From Erythrobacter sp. SCN 62-14 (GTDB taxonomy: Bacteria > Pseudomonadota > Alphaproteobacteria > Sphingomonadales > Sphingomonadaceae): DNA of 56,456 bases. The position numbers were made by a program, and so were the translations under genes. This document shows positions 9,030 to 18,124 of this stretch, piece by piece. The notes under the pieces were generated by a model, which was given only the letters and a program-made list of their open reading frames with translations, did no database searches and was not told the origin of the DNA. The stretch covers positions 1-56,456 of the forward strand of contig MEDW01000004.1 in NCBI GenBank assembly GCA_001724215.1, in the 5' to 3' direction. Each line of letters starts with the position of its first letter. The stretch's first letter is position 1.

Positions 9030-10277
9030 TTATGATCCCAACGAGCGCTGCGGATTAAGGGGGATGACCCGTCCGGTCTCAGCGCTGGAAGTCCGTGACG
9101 GGGTGGCAGCAGGGTTAAGGGGGGCTGCTGCTGCAAGATCAGGGGAGGCCGCGGTGGCCCGGATATAGGGAATTTCAATGAGCACGGTGAACCCGCCGCC
9201 CGCTTCGGAACGGGTCTCGAACAGCTGGGCATCGCCATAGGCCTGAATCAACCGGTTGCGGATATTGGCAAGACCAACGCCGGTCGACACCGGCTTGCCC
9301 GGTTCGCTTACCTTGCGCAGCCGGTCAACATCGAGCTGATCGAGCCGGAGCGGCTCTTCAAGGCCGGGCCCGGTATCCTCGATCGTGATGCGCAAGCGTT
9401 CACCCAAAACACGCGCGGTGATCGAAATGCGCGCGCCTTCCTCCTGCGGAGTGACAGCGTATTTGATGGCGTTTTCGACGATCGGTTGCAGCAGCATCGA
9501 AGGCAATTGCGCGGCAAGGGCGGCATCGTCGATCTCGAAATGGGTGCGCAAGCGTTCTTCAAAGCGCATCCGTTCAATGTCGAGATAAAGCTGAAGCGTC
9601 TCGATTTCCTGCGCCAGGCTGACCTGACTGCCGGGTTCGGTGATCAGGGTGTGGCGCAGAAAGCCCGAAAGCCGGGTGAGCATCGCGTTGGCCGGTTCGG
9701 TCTGTTTGAGCAGCACCAGCGTTGAAATCGAATTGAGCGTGTTGAACAGGAAATGCGGGTTGAGCTGATAGCGCAGCATCGCCAGTTGCGCCGCGGTCGT
9801 CTGCGCTTCGAGCCGTTCGAGCCGGTCAGCCTGTTCCTCGACGGTGAGGAAATAATTGATCGCGTAATAGAGCGCGCTCCACCCGCCCAGCAGCGTGAGC
9901 GGGATATAAATGAGGCCGATAAAGCGTTGGGCAAAGGTCGTCTCGCGGCTGCCTGCGTAATAGATGCCCTGCACCCAGGCATCGATCGAGGCGTGACACA
10001 TCACCGCCACCAGCAACACCAGCGCGGTCACGCCCCATGTCACCAGCGGTTGGCGCCGGATCAATTGGCGATAGATCACCGAAAGAATGCAGCTGATTGA
10101 AAAGCCGGTGAAGGTGGTGACCAGAATCAGCACCAACAGGCTCGGCGGTTGGCCATTGGCCAGCGCTGATGCGCCGCGCAGCACAAAGGCCGCCCCCCAG
10201 CCTGCCAGCTGGAGGTTCCAGAACGCGCGGTTCTTGCTCGCAAAAAAGGGCGCGGGCTGGATCGCAAGCACTGCCAT
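9030..10277 (-). CDS. LytS/AlgZ-type sensor histidine kinase
   Basis: A 415-residue membrane kinase. The N-terminal 150 residues hold about four membrane helices with no sizeable periplasmic domain, so it probably senses something in or near the membrane. The His_kinase motif QLNPHFLFNTLNS gives the phospho-accepting His. The ATPase domain has PIVENAIKYAV (N box), EDTGPGL and GVGLANIRNRL (G boxes). The last 40 residues are an Ala/Pro-rich low-complexity tail beyond the kinase fold. It is first gene of the two-gene unit with the LytTR regulator. Confidence 0.92.
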   Translation of the reverse strand: MAVLAIQPAPFFASKNRAFWNLQLAGWGAAFVLRGASALANGQPPSLLVLILVTTFTGFSISCILSVIYRQLIRRQPLVTWGVTALVLLVAVMCHASIDAWVQGIYYAGSRETTFAQRFIGLIYIPLTLLGGWSALYYAINYFLTVEEQADRLERLEAQTTAAQLAMLRYQLNPHFLFNTLNSISTLVLLKQTEPANAMLTRLSGFLRHTLITEPGSQVSLAQEIETLQLYLDIERMRFEERLRTHFEIDDAALAAQLPSMLLQPIVENAIKYAVTPQEEGARISITARVLGERLRITIEDTGPGLEEPLRLDQLDVDRLRKVSEPGKPVSTGVGLANIRNRLIQAYGDAQLFETRSEAGGGFTVLIEIPYIRATAASPDLAAAAPLNPAATPSRTSSAETGRVIPLNPQRSLGS

Positions 10278-10382
10278 AACTGGCGCAGCCTAGCCGATTT
10301 TCTGCGCCCCTGCATCGCCTTTTGCGCAGGTCCTGCGGCACGTCCCGCGCGCACAGCACCGTTGGTCGCAGATCGTCCGCGC

Positions 10383-11402
10383 TCAGCGGCCTTGTGCGGG
10401 ATCAACCTCGCGGCGGAAATGGCGGCTCCAGTCGGCCCGGCCTTCCTTGGCCATGGCCTCGGCAATCAACGGGAGTTCGTCCTCAATGGCGCGCGCGCGC
10501 TTGGCCCACCCGTCATGGGTGGGCAGACGCAGGATCTTGACCGAATGGCGCGGTCCCCATTCGCGCATGAACCGCACGGCTGCTGCGGGATCAAAGCCCG
10601 CATTGGCGAGCAACCACGGGATCAGCCGATCGGCCTCACGCTCGGTGCGCTTGACCTTGCCCCAGGCGCGCCCATTGCGATTGAGCCAGTCGGTATGCCC
10701 TAAGAGATTATGCGCCAGCTCGTGCCCCACGAGGGCTGCAAACATCGCGTCTTCATAATCGAACGCGGGAAAATCAATGCCGATGACAACGCGCCCGCCA
10801 TCTGCGACCGCAACCTTGCCCTCGCCCATCAATTCAAACCGGGTGGCGCAGACTTCAACCGGTCCCACGCGCACTGCCGCGCCGTCTGCAAAGCCAACTT
10901 CGACACCCGACTCTGCGATAAGCAGCGCATCTATGTGATCGTGGGCGCGTGCCACCCGCTGCCAGTCCATGCGTTTTGCGCTCGGCCATTCATTGGGATC
11001 AACCCGCCCGAGCCGCACAATCTCGCGGTTGCGGGTAAAGCCCCCTGCAAGATCAGCAGGCGAGCCCTTCGCCGCCGTCTGCACCGCGAAATTGCCGGTC
11101 ATGTCGAGCGCGGCGCGGGCAATTTCGGGGCGGCCATAGCTCGCCAGGTCCTGCAATTGCAGTCCGACCGAGGGAATCGTCTGGGGGCAGAAATCCGCAT
11201 TGCTGCGCACCAGTTGCCAACCAATGTCCTGCAGGCGCTGGTCATAATCCTGATAGCGCCCAATGGCGGCGCGTTCGGCCGGCAGATTGATGCCGGCTGG
11301 CAGCGGCGCAGCGGCAAGCGGAGCAGCGATCAGCGCAGCCAGCAGGCCCACCCCTGCAACAGGCTTTGGCACATGGGGCGCGCGGGCGGCTTTAGCTCTC
11401 AC
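10383..11402 (-). CDS. M48-like metallopeptidase, exported
   Basis: A 339-residue protein with a signal-like N-terminus (AGVGLLAALIAAPLAAAP), GTG start. Zinc motif HELAHNLLGH (HExxH plus glycine and third residue) and, about 35 residues on, EREADRL with the third zinc ligand Glu, as in M48 peptidases. The region around residues 85-170 contains an LDMTGNFAVQTAAKGSPADL stretch that resembles part of a PDZ fold. It is last in a three-gene unit behind a BepA-like M48 protein and a DsbA-like protein, suggesting envelope protein quality control. Confidence 0.82.
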   Translation of the reverse strand: MRAKAARAPHVPKPVAGVGLLAALIAAPLAAAPLPAGINLPAERAAIGRYQDYDQRLQDIGWQLVRSNADFCPQTIPSVGLQLQDLASYGRPEIARAALDMTGNFAVQTAAKGSPADLAGGFTRNREIVRLGRVDPNEWPSAKRMDWQRVARAHDHIDALLIAESGVEVGFADGAAVRVGPVEVCATRFELMGEGKVAVADGGRVVIGIDFPAFDYEDAMFAALVGHELAHNLLGHTDWLNRNGRAWGKVKRTEREADRLIPWLLANAGFDPAAAVRFMREWGPRHSVKILRLPTHDGWAKRARAIEDELPLIAEAMAKEGRADWSRHFRREVDPAQGR

Positions 11403-11438
11403 AGGCTTGGGCTTTCACAAACTTGCGCGATTGACCGG

Positions 11439-12149
11439 TCAGCTTGCGCCGCTTTCGTCGAGCGCCGTTTTCAAGGCTTCATAGCCCACTGCGCCGCCAA
11501 TCGGCTGCTTGCCCGCGATCCAGGCTGGCGTTCCCGAAAAGCCCAAAGAGCGGGCGAGTTCGGTGTTGCGCGCCAGTTCCACCGTTACCGGATCGGAGGC
11601 GGCATCGGCCTCGGCACGCGCCATGTCGAGCCCGGCCGCACGCGCCGCAGCCTGCGGCTCGCCAATGCGGAACATCGCTTCGTGGAAGGCGCGGTATTTG
11701 CCCTGCAGGGCCGCTGCCAGAGCCATGCGCGAGGCGACATCGCTGCCTTCAAAGATCGGCCATTCGCGCACCACCACCTTAACCTCGGGGTCGTCTGCAA
11801 TCAGGCGCTGCACATCCTCAAGGCTCTTTTCGCAATAGGGGCAGTTGTAATCGGTGAATTCCACCAGCACCTTGGAGCCATTGGGATTGCCCAGCACCGC
11901 GCCGGGAAAGGGCGCGAAAACTTGCGGGTCGATATTGGCCATCCGCTTGTCCGCTTCCTGTGCTTCATAGGCTGCAACCATCTGCGGCAGCATATCGGGA
12001 TTGGCGAGCAGGAAGCTGCGGGTGCGGTTATCGGCAAGGCCGGAATAGGACCAGATCGCTGCCCCCAGAAAGCCGAAAGTGAGCGCGAGCAGCGCCGTCA
12101 GGAGGGTGTGCAGCAGCGTCGAGGGCTGTTTGGAAGGCGTATGCGTCAT
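11439..12149 (-). CDS. DsbA-family thiol oxidoreductase, membrane-anchored
   Basis: A 236-residue thioredoxin-fold protein. An N-terminal helix (LLTALLALTFGFLGAAIW) anchors or exports it. The active site is FTDYNCPYCEKS (CPYC, with the preceding strand VLVEF), and the cis-Pro region is LGFSGTPAWIAG. This architecture (DsbA/ScsC-like, about 70-residue lead before the CxxC) serves disulfide formation or isomerisation in the periplasm. I start at MTHTPSKQPS (12149), 11 bp after the stop of the M48/TPR gene. A partner DsbB/DsbD is not visible here. Confidence 0.88.
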   Translation of the reverse strand: MTHTPSKQPSTLLHTLLTALLALTFGFLGAAIWSYSGLADNRTRSFLLANPDMLPQMVAAYEAQEADKRMANIDPQVFAPFPGAVLGNPNGSKVLVEFTDYNCPYCEKSLEDVQRLIADDPEVKVVVREWPIFEGSDVASRMALAAALQGKYRAFHEAMFRIGEPQAAARAAGLDMARAEADAASDPVTVELARNTELARSLGFSGTPAWIAGKQPIGGAVGYEALKTALDESGAS

Positions 12150-12160
12150 GCGCGCCAGCC

Positions 12161-13543
12161 TTAGCGCTGCTTGCGCATCCGTTCCAGTTCGCTGCGCGCC
12201 TGCAGCGAAATATCTTGTGCGCGCAGCCAATCGGGCGAGCCATAAGGAAGCGCGGCTTCGGCCGCCTGGGCATTGCGCAAGGCCTCGGGATAGCGGCGGT
12301 GCATCACCTGTTGTTCGGCGCTGGCAAGCCGCGCGCGCGGAATATCGCCGCGTTCGGCATAGACCACGCCCAACTGATACCAGGCAAAGGGATTGTAGCG
12401 ATCACGCACCACCGCTGCGCGCAGCACGCGTTCGGCCTCGGAATGGAAGCGATTATCCTCGGTCGCGATCAGCGCATGGCCATAGATCGACGCGATCAGC
12501 GGGTGATTGCGCGTGAGTTCGGTGGCGCGCTTCAAAGGATCGAGCGCTTCACGCGGGCGACCCGATTCGAGCAGCACCTGACCTTTCAGTTCGAGAAAAT
12601 AGGGATTGTCCGGCTCGCGTTCAAGCAAGGCTTCAACTTCGGCCAGCGCGCGGTCCATCTGCGCGTCCTTGTGAAAGGCATAGGCGCGGGCATAGCGCGC
12701 CGGAATGCTGGTGTCGCTTGCCGGGAAATAGGTCAGCGTGCGGCGCGGTTCGGCGAGATAGCCGTAAAGCTTGGCGCGCACCCGCAGGAAGCGTTCCTGC
12801 AATTGCGCGTCATCGGGCGCATCCCATGCCGGGTCTTCCTCAAACAGACCGCGCAGGGTCTGAATCCGTTCGCCCGAAAGCGGGTGGGTGCGCATGTAGG
12901 AGATTTCCTGGGATTGGCTGAAACCGCGGCGGATTTCATTGGCGCGCAGGCGTTCAAAGAACTTGATCATGCCGCGTCCCGAAATCCCTGCGCCCGACAG
13001 GTAACGGGCACCGGCCAGATCTGTGGCGGCTTCCTGATCGCGGTTGAAAGCAAGGAAAGTCCCCATCGCCGCTGTCTGCCCAGCCATCACCGAAGCCATC
13101 GCCGCCTCGGGTGCCCCTGCCAGAGCAGCGCCCACACCAAGCAGCAGCGAGAGAATGGTGATGCCGGTCGCCGCCTTGGTGCGTTCCTCAAAGCGCGCCA
13201 CATGGCCGGCGGTGATGTGGCCGATTTCGTGGGCGATCACGCCTTGCACTTCATTGGCGGTGTTGGCGGCATTGAGCAGGCCCGAATGGACAAAGACCAT
13301 CTGTCCGCCTGCCACAAACGCATTGATCGAGCCGTCATTGATCAGCACGAGATCAAGATTGCCCGGCTCCAGTTCAGAGGCCTCGACCAGCGGGGCGGCG
13401 AGATCGATCAGGAATTGTTCGGTTTCCGCATCACGCAGGATGGATTGGGCGGCGATTGGTTGCACCGCAAGGGCGCTTGCTGCCAGAACAGCAAGGCCGC
13501 GCGCCAGCAGACGCAACAGGGAAAGGGGGCGGGGCACGTGCAT
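12161..13543 (-). CDS. M48 metalloprotease with TPR repeats (BepA-like), periplasmic
   Basis: A 460-residue exported zinc protease. Signal peptide: ARGLAVLAASALAVQPIAAQ. Catalytic motif VIAHEIGHITAGHVARFEER, then a hydrophobic loop, and the third ligand in NRDQEAATDLAGARYL. The C-terminal half is helical with TPR-like repeats (about residues 290-440). This matches BepA/YfgC, which clears or matures outer-membrane proteins such as LptD. I start at MHVPRPLSLLRL. It heads the unit with the DsbA-like and second M48 genes; BepA-type proteins act on disulfide-bonded outer-membrane proteins, which fits a neighbouring DsbA-like protein. Confidence 0.9.
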   Translation of the reverse strand: MHVPRPLSLLRLLARGLAVLAASALAVQPIAAQSILRDAETEQFLIDLAAPLVEASELEPGNLDLVLINDGSINAFVAGGQMVFVHSGLLNAANTANEVQGVIAHEIGHITAGHVARFEERTKAATGITILSLLLGVGAALAGAPEAAMASVMAGQTAAMGTFLAFNRDQEAATDLAGARYLSGAGISGRGMIKFFERLRANEIRRGFSQSQEISYMRTHPLSGERIQTLRGLFEEDPAWDAPDDAQLQERFLRVRAKLYGYLAEPRRTLTYFPASDTSIPARYARAYAFHKDAQMDRALAEVEALLEREPDNPYFLELKGQVLLESGRPREALDPLKRATELTRNHPLIASIYGHALIATEDNRFHSEAERVLRAAVVRDRYNPFAWYQLGVVYAERGDIPRARLASAEQQVMHRRYPEALRNAQAAEAALPYGSPDWLRAQDISLQARSELERMRKQR

Positions 13544-13601
13544 GTTGCGCACGCATACAACCTTTTGGGCTGAACCCAAACTGAAGCGTGCGGCTTGGGG
13601 C

Positions 13602-15323
13602 CTACCCCACCAGCTTTTTGGCAGCGCGTTCGATCAGGGGCACATCCTCGGGCAGTTCTCCGAGAATCTCGACGCAACCGATCTCGTCACGGCGCACCAG
13701 CACCAGCGCGAATTCAGGACCGCCGCCATCGAGCGCCTCCAAAGTCATGGCTTCGAGTTCGCGCAATTGCTGGGCCAGCGCCTCGCGCACTGCGCCGGGC
13801 TGTTCCACCACTTCGCCGGCATCACCGCGGCGCAGGCGGCGTTCCGCCTTGACGATGCCCTTCAGCCCGCCTTCCGCCTCTGCCAGGAAGCGGGCGAGAC
13901 TGCCGCGCGCCAATTGCAGGCGATGCGCATGGCTGAGCACGGCGGCGTATTCCGTTAGCCGCGTCTTGTCGTAATCGGCGCCGAACACCAGCTTGACCAC
14001 CGGGGTCATCGGCGCGCGTTCCTGAATGGCAAGCCCACTGTCCGCGACAAGCTGCGCATAATCCTCGGGCGCATCAAGCGCGGCAAGCGAGAAATCATAG
14101 GCTGTGCTGACTGCGGCATAAAGGGCAGCGCGGCTGCGGTCTTCGGTGCTGTGGGCAGCATGGGCGAGTTCACGCGCAGCGGCGAGACAATCATGCAGGC
14201 TGGCACAGCGCAGGTCATCGTGGCCGGTGTCTGCGGCCTGTGCATCGCCGGGCGCCGCGTCATCTTGTGCTGCGCTGCCAGCGGGGGCGGGCTCCTCGTC
14301 GGGATGTTCGCCGGGCGCTGCGCTTTCGGACGCTTCATTCAGCGTGAAGGCGGCCGGATCAATTGCCCGCTTGGGTGAAGGGGCCTCGACATAGTCAGCC
14401 AGCGACGCAAAGCTGTAGCCGGCGGTCTCGTCTTCCTCGCTGTCCCAGTCTTCGTCGTCCTCGTCGAAATCGCTGTCCAGCGCATAATGCGCAAAATCCG
14501 GTTCACCAAAATCGGGCATCGGCAAATCATGGGCTGATCCCGCTTCACTCACGCCATTGCCCAGCGCGGTGATGTTGGCAAAGTCGCTTGCGGGGTCTGC
14601 ATCATGGGCAGGTTCATTGGCGGGCGAATCGGCCCAGGTGGTCAGCGCATCGGGCGCACGGCGCGGCGGCTCTGCAGGCGCATCGCTGTCGTCCTCCACC
14701 TCGTCCACCAGATCGAGCGCCTGATCGATTTCCAGCAACAATTCATCGGCAGCGACCTGATCGGCGATTTCTTTCCAGTTGATGACGCCGTAGAGGAAAT
14801 CAATCGTCTCCCCATCGCTCGAATAGGGCAACAGGATCCCGCGATAGAGCGTTGCTGCGCCGCGCTGGTTGACGAATTCGGCTTCGAAACCGATCGGCGC
14901 CTGATTGGCGAGGATTTGCAGATAATGATCGGTGATGCGGCTCAGCAGGGACCGCGGCGGCACGTCGGACAGACGCCTGATCGGCCCGCTGCTGCCGCAT
15001 TGCGCGGCCAGTCTTTCGCCAAGAAATTGCACGGCAGGATCTTCGATCCCTGAAGTGAAATCAATCAGCGCGCTGCAGGGCCCGAAATCGGGCAGATTGG
15101 CCGGGTCCAGTTCCTCGATCAGCGGGAAGGCGCGTTCACCAAGCTGGCTCGCCCAGTGATTATAGGCGCGCACCTGCATCCGCCGCTCGTCCTGACCAAT
15201 GCCTTGCGGCGCGCTTTGACGCGGGGCGACAGGAGCAGGGCTGGCAGCATCATCGAACGTGTCGTCCAGGCTGGCAGTATCGCCCGGATCGCCCGCGCCG
15301 AAAGTGCCTCGCAATGTGTCCAT
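13602..15323 (-). CDS. Large acidic protein with PAS_5-like N-terminal region, function unknown
   Basis: A 573-residue protein. Residues 50-190 resemble the alphaproteobacterial PAS_5 type: YNHWASQLGERAFPLIEELD, then PDFGPCSALIDF, and FEAEFVNQRGAATLYRGILL near 145. Residues 200-360 are very acidic and probably disordered (DSDFDEDDEDWDSEEDE). The C-terminal 170 residues are helical (ARELAHAAHSTEDRSRAALY and AVREALAQQLRELEAMTLEA). No enzymatic motif is seen. It stands alone, 58 bp upstream of the BepA-like gene, with its own 108-bp upstream gap. The PAS assignment is by pattern only. Confidence 0.65.
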   Translation of the reverse strand: MDTLRGTFGAGDPGDTASLDDTFDDAASPAPVAPRQSAPQGIGQDERRMQVRAYNHWASQLGERAFPLIEELDPANLPDFGPCSALIDFTSGIEDPAVQFLGERLAAQCGSSGPIRRLSDVPPRSLLSRITDHYLQILANQAPIGFEAEFVNQRGAATLYRGILLPYSSDGETIDFLYGVINWKEIADQVAADELLLEIDQALDLVDEVEDDSDAPAEPPRRAPDALTTWADSPANEPAHDADPASDFANITALGNGVSEAGSAHDLPMPDFGEPDFAHYALDSDFDEDDEDWDSEEDETAGYSFASLADYVEAPSPKRAIDPAAFTLNEASESAAPGEHPDEEPAPAGSAAQDDAAPGDAQAADTGHDDLRCASLHDCLAAARELAHAAHSTEDRSRAALYAAVSTAYDFSLAALDAPEDYAQLVADSGLAIQERAPMTPVVKLVFGADYDKTRLTEYAAVLSHAHRLQLARGSLARFLAEAEGGLKGIVKAERRLRRGDAGEVVEQPGAVREALAQQLRELEAMTLEALDGGGPEFALVLVRRDEIGCVEILGELPEDVPLIERAAKKLVG

Positions 15324-15431
15324 GGCCGAATATCCGCCCCTTGTTTGACTGTCAGGGGGCCACTGTGGCGCGGTGTGGTAAACATTGCGTTAAATGCGCA
15401 AAGCTGTTGGTTGGCGCCGATGCGCCAGGCT

Positions 15432-15866
15432 TTACAGGAAATACCGCATCTTGATGGTCAGGCGCTGGGTGGCTTCGCCGTGATCGAACACCGCATCGGT
15501 GAATTTGGGCGGGGCCATGCGCACCGGGGCATCGCGCGAAAAGCCATAGCCTTCCTTGGGCATCATCCCGACGGCGCGATCGGCCTTGCCGTTATTGTTT
15601 TCATCATGCAGCAACGCAATCGCATATTGGCCGGGCTTTACGCCGCTAAAGCGGATTTCCATGGTTTCGGCCGCGGGCATCACCACGCGGTGCGAATCGG
15701 GATCCTTGATGCATTTGGGGAAGATATCGGCGCGCATTGTCATGCAGGCGCGCACCACGCCTTTGGTGTTCCTGAGATCGGTGACAGTGATGACGACATC
15801 CCCGGCGCTGGCGGGCGCGGCAGCAAGGGTGAGGCTGGCCAGAGCAGCAGCTGCGGCAGCTTTCAT
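15432..15866 (-). CDS. DUF2141 exported protein (first of two in the window)
   Basis: A 144-residue protein with a clear signal peptide (AAAAALASLTLAAAPASA). The mature part has the DUF2141 pattern: ITVTDLRNTKGVVRACM, GVKPGQYAIALLHDENNNGK (a Ca-site-like DENNNGK loop) and EGYGFSRD. Function is unknown; the fold is probably a small periplasmic beta-sandwich. Its ATG overlaps the stop of the hydroxylase gene (ATGA), so the two are coupled. A second DUF2141 protein is at 44914-45462. Confidence 0.85.
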   Translation of the reverse strand: MKAAAAAALASLTLAAAPASAGDVVITVTDLRNTKGVVRACMTMRADIFPKCIKDPDSHRVVMPAAETMEIRFSGVKPGQYAIALLHDENNNGKADRAVGMMPKEGYGFSRDAPVRMAPPKFTDAVFDHGEATQRLTIKMRYFL

Positions 15867-16663
15867 TCCGCGGGCACGCTGGCGGCGGCGGCAGGAGCGT
15901 GCCCAGCGGCCTCGACAATGCGCCGCGAGAGGCCCTTGTCCGTGCCGCACAGCTTGTCCCAGAAGCGGAAATAGAGCGCGTAATTGCATTGGTAATCCTC
16001 GTGATGGCGCTCGTGATGGCTGGCGGTGATGAGCCAGTCGCCGATGCGCGAATGCACCAGCCAGCGCGGAAACATCTCCCAGCCCATGTGATTGGTCACG
16101 CCCATTACCGTGGCAATCGTGAGCACCACGCCGAGTGCGGATACATGGATAGGAACCACAAACACCATGAACGGGATCAGAATGGCCCCGCTCACCGCCT
16201 CGATCGGGTGAAAGCTCATCGCGGTCCACGCCGTGGGCGGGCGGCTGTGATGATGCACCGCATGGGCGAGGCGAAACAGGCGCGGGCGGTGCATCGCGCG
16301 GTGGCTCCAGTAAAACCAGGTGTCCTGCGCAAACAGGTAAATCAGCACCGAAACCGGCCAATACCACAGGGGCAGCGCGTCCCATTCGAGCGCAATCTCA
16401 GTCCACCCGAACTTGCGCCAGCCCCACAGCACGATCCCTGCCGGCACGCCGTAAATCGCCGCAGAAATCAGCGACCAACGGATTTCCTTGGCGATCTGCG
16501 CGTCCTTGCCGGCGTAAAGTCCGGGCCGCACCTTTTGCGTGACCCACGCAAACAGGCCGCTGGTGAGCCAGTAACGCAGCGCCACAATCAGGGTAACGGC
16601 AAGGCCAGCGACCAGCAGCGCCAGCGGTATCGGCCAAGAATCCGGGATCATGGGACGCACCAT
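15863..16663 (-). CDS. Fatty-acid-hydroxylase / sterol-desaturase family membrane enzyme
   Basis: A 266-residue integral-membrane di-iron enzyme. Histidine boxes are complete: WSHRAMHRP (HxxxH), HAVHHHS (HxxHH type) and ASHHERHHEDYQCNYA (HHxxHH type). Four or so membrane helices surround them. Family members hydroxylate or desaturate lipids such as carotenoids, sterols or hopanoids; the substrate is not evident. Possible starts are ATG at 16663 and ATG at 16651; neither has a good Shine-Dalgarno. The downstream DUF2141 gene overlaps by four bases, which suggests an envelope-lipid role for both. Confidence 0.85.
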   Translation of the reverse strand: MVRPMIPDSWPIPLALLVAGLAVTLIVALRYWLTSGLFAWVTQKVRPGLYAGKDAQIAKEIRWSLISAAIYGVPAGIVLWGWRKFGWTEIALEWDALPLWYWPVSVLIYLFAQDTWFYWSHRAMHRPRLFRLAHAVHHHSRPPTAWTAMSFHPIEAVSGAILIPFMVFVVPIHVSALGVVLTIATVMGVTNHMGWEMFPRWLVHSRIGDWLITASHHERHHEDYQCNYALYFRFWDKLCGTDKGLSRRIVEAAGHAPAAAASVPAE

Positions 16664-16709
16664 GGCGCAAATTGTCGCGCCGCAACAGCGCCTAAATGAC
16701 AACGACCGT

Positions 16710-17195
16710 TCAATCCACCGCCGCGCACAGCGGATCGATCAGCATGGTGTGCCGCCGCATCGCAATCCGTGCAAGCTGGCCAACCAAGCTTTTGCGCCGT
16801 GCCGCTGCCAGCGGGCCGAGGGCGGCAGGCCGCAGGATTTCGCCATCATAGCCATCGGCCACAATCACACCGCACCGCTCAGGCAGGAAGGCCGCGCCAT
16901 CGAGCGGCGCGCGGTCAAGCCCGGGCGGGAGCGCCCAGAAAAACCGGTCACAATAGTTGAGATAGTCACCCCACTTGGCATCGCCGAGCAAATCGCCGCG
17001 CGCCACCTTGATCTCGACAATCACGATCTGGCCGCGGGCATCAATCCCCATCAGATCGGCGCGGCGGCCACCAGACAGCGGGACCTCGGCCAGGCACCAG
17101 ATGTCATTGCGGGCAAACAGCCGCGCTACCCCGCGTGCCACATCACCGGCGTCAGGCGCCGAATCAAGCGCTGGAGGAGAAGAAGAGCTTGCCAT
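16710..17195 (-). CDS. mmcB: MmcB family DNA-repair protein, SOS-controlled
   Basis: A 161-residue protein with the MmcB pattern: VPLSGGRRADLMGIDARGQI, then VIVEIKVARGDLLGD (D..ExK, a PD-(D/E)xK nuclease-like core), KWGDYLNYCDRFFWALPPG. In Caulobacter mmcB is an SOS gene needed for mitomycin C resistance (established knowledge). I start it at ATG 17195 because a perfect LexA box ends 13 bp upstream; longer starts would place the box in the coding sequence. It is not coupled to the upstream gene, whose stop codon is 86 bp away. Confidence 0.85.
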   Translation of the reverse strand: MASSSSPPALDSAPDAGDVARGVARLFARNDIWCLAEVPLSGGRRADLMGIDARGQIVIVEIKVARGDLLGDAKWGDYLNYCDRFFWALPPGLDRAPLDGAAFLPERCGVIVADGYDGEILRPAALGPLAAARRKSLVGQLARIAMRRHTMLIDPLCAAVD

Positions 17196-17207
17196 CGCCA
17201 AACTTTG

Positions 17208-17222
17208 GAACATTTGCCGAAC
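17208..17222 (-). promoter_or_regulatory. LexA box (alphaproteobacterial SOS box) of mmcB
   Basis: On the minus strand the sequence reads GTTCGGCAAATGTTC, an exact match to GTTC-N7-GTTC, the LexA operator of alphaproteobacteria. It lies 13-27 bp upstream of the mmcB ATG. Confidence 0.85.
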
Positions 17223-17281
17223 ATCGGCAAGGGGCAAACAAGCGGCCAAGAGGGACGCCCGCTGATGTCAGGGGTCGCGTC

Positions 17282-17662
17282 TCACAGTGCTTCCAGCATC
17301 GTCATGACACTGCGCTGGGCTGCATCCAGTTCCCGCCACAATGCGATTGCGGGCACTTGTGGATCCTGCCCGCGCGCGTGCAGCACATCGAGCGCGGCCA
17401 TGCCCGATTGGACGAGGGCTTCGATATCCTCGACCCCCTGCCACGCCAGTTCGCGCTGCCATTCGCTGGCCTGATCGAGCGCTGCCACAAAGGCATCGGG
17501 GTGGTGAAGGCTGGTCGCATCCTTGAGCCCTGCGAGCTTGGCGACATTTGCGCTGTTGGCAGCGATCGCCTGCCAGCGCTCGATCATCGAATCGATGGGG
17601 TGGCGCGCGGCAAAGGCGCTTTGGCGCAGGCGGCGCATATCATCGGGCGGAAGCGCGGACAT
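17282..17662 (-). CDS. Small helical protein, unrecognised
   Basis: A 126-residue, probably all-helical cytosolic protein (begins MSALPPDDMRRLRQSAFAAR). It has no signal peptide or membrane segment and no motif I recognise. The codon use is like its neighbours and the frame is clean, so I accept it as a gene. It is alone between tRNA-Arg and mmcB; the LexA box downstream probably separates it from mmcB transcriptionally. Confidence 0.6.
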   Translation of the reverse strand: MSALPPDDMRRLRQSAFAARHPIDSMIERWQAIAANSANVAKLAGLKDATSLHHPDAFVAALDQASEWQRELAWQGVEDIEALVQSGMAALDVLHARGQDPQVPAIALWRELDAAQRSVMTMLEAL

Positions 17663-17835
17663 GCCCCGTGTTTAGGCCGAGCCTCTTGCAGAATGGTTAA
17701 TCGCTGTTTGCGATGTTTGCGGCACCGGTCTCAAGGATGACAGGCCGACAGCAGCCCGGCCCAGCCAAGGCGCGCAGCCGGTAATCTAGGGCTGGCGCAG
17801 CGCCGTGCGCCTTGCTAAAGCGCGCGCCTGGTCGC

Positions 17836-17912
<77 letters not shown>

Positions 17913-18124
17913 ACTCTGTGCTCTGCAAATCAGTGGCTTCACCGCTCGCGCAGCGTCGCTGCCAGCCTCCCAATCCCCATCCATGGACCACAAGCGCCTT
18001 GTCGCGCTGTTGCGCCATGCCCGAACCATGCTGGCGCGGCGGTGAGGCGGCGCAGCTATGGCGGGGCCGGCTGTCTTGAGTGGCTCAAGCTTGGGCTTGG
18101 GGGTGAATGGTCTTGCGGCACGGC
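17913..18124. other. Gene-free stretch after tRNA-Arg
   Basis: Open frames here lack family resemblance and codon bias. Two short similar segments (cttatcgaaacgtgccgcga and cttgtcgaaacg) are the only repeats I notice. Confidence 0.5.

Noticed and set aside
12215-13573. 452-codon plus-strand frame over the M48/TPR gene
   Set aside because: Antisense shadow in GC-rich DNA; the minus strand carries the signal peptide, HEIGH motif and repeats.
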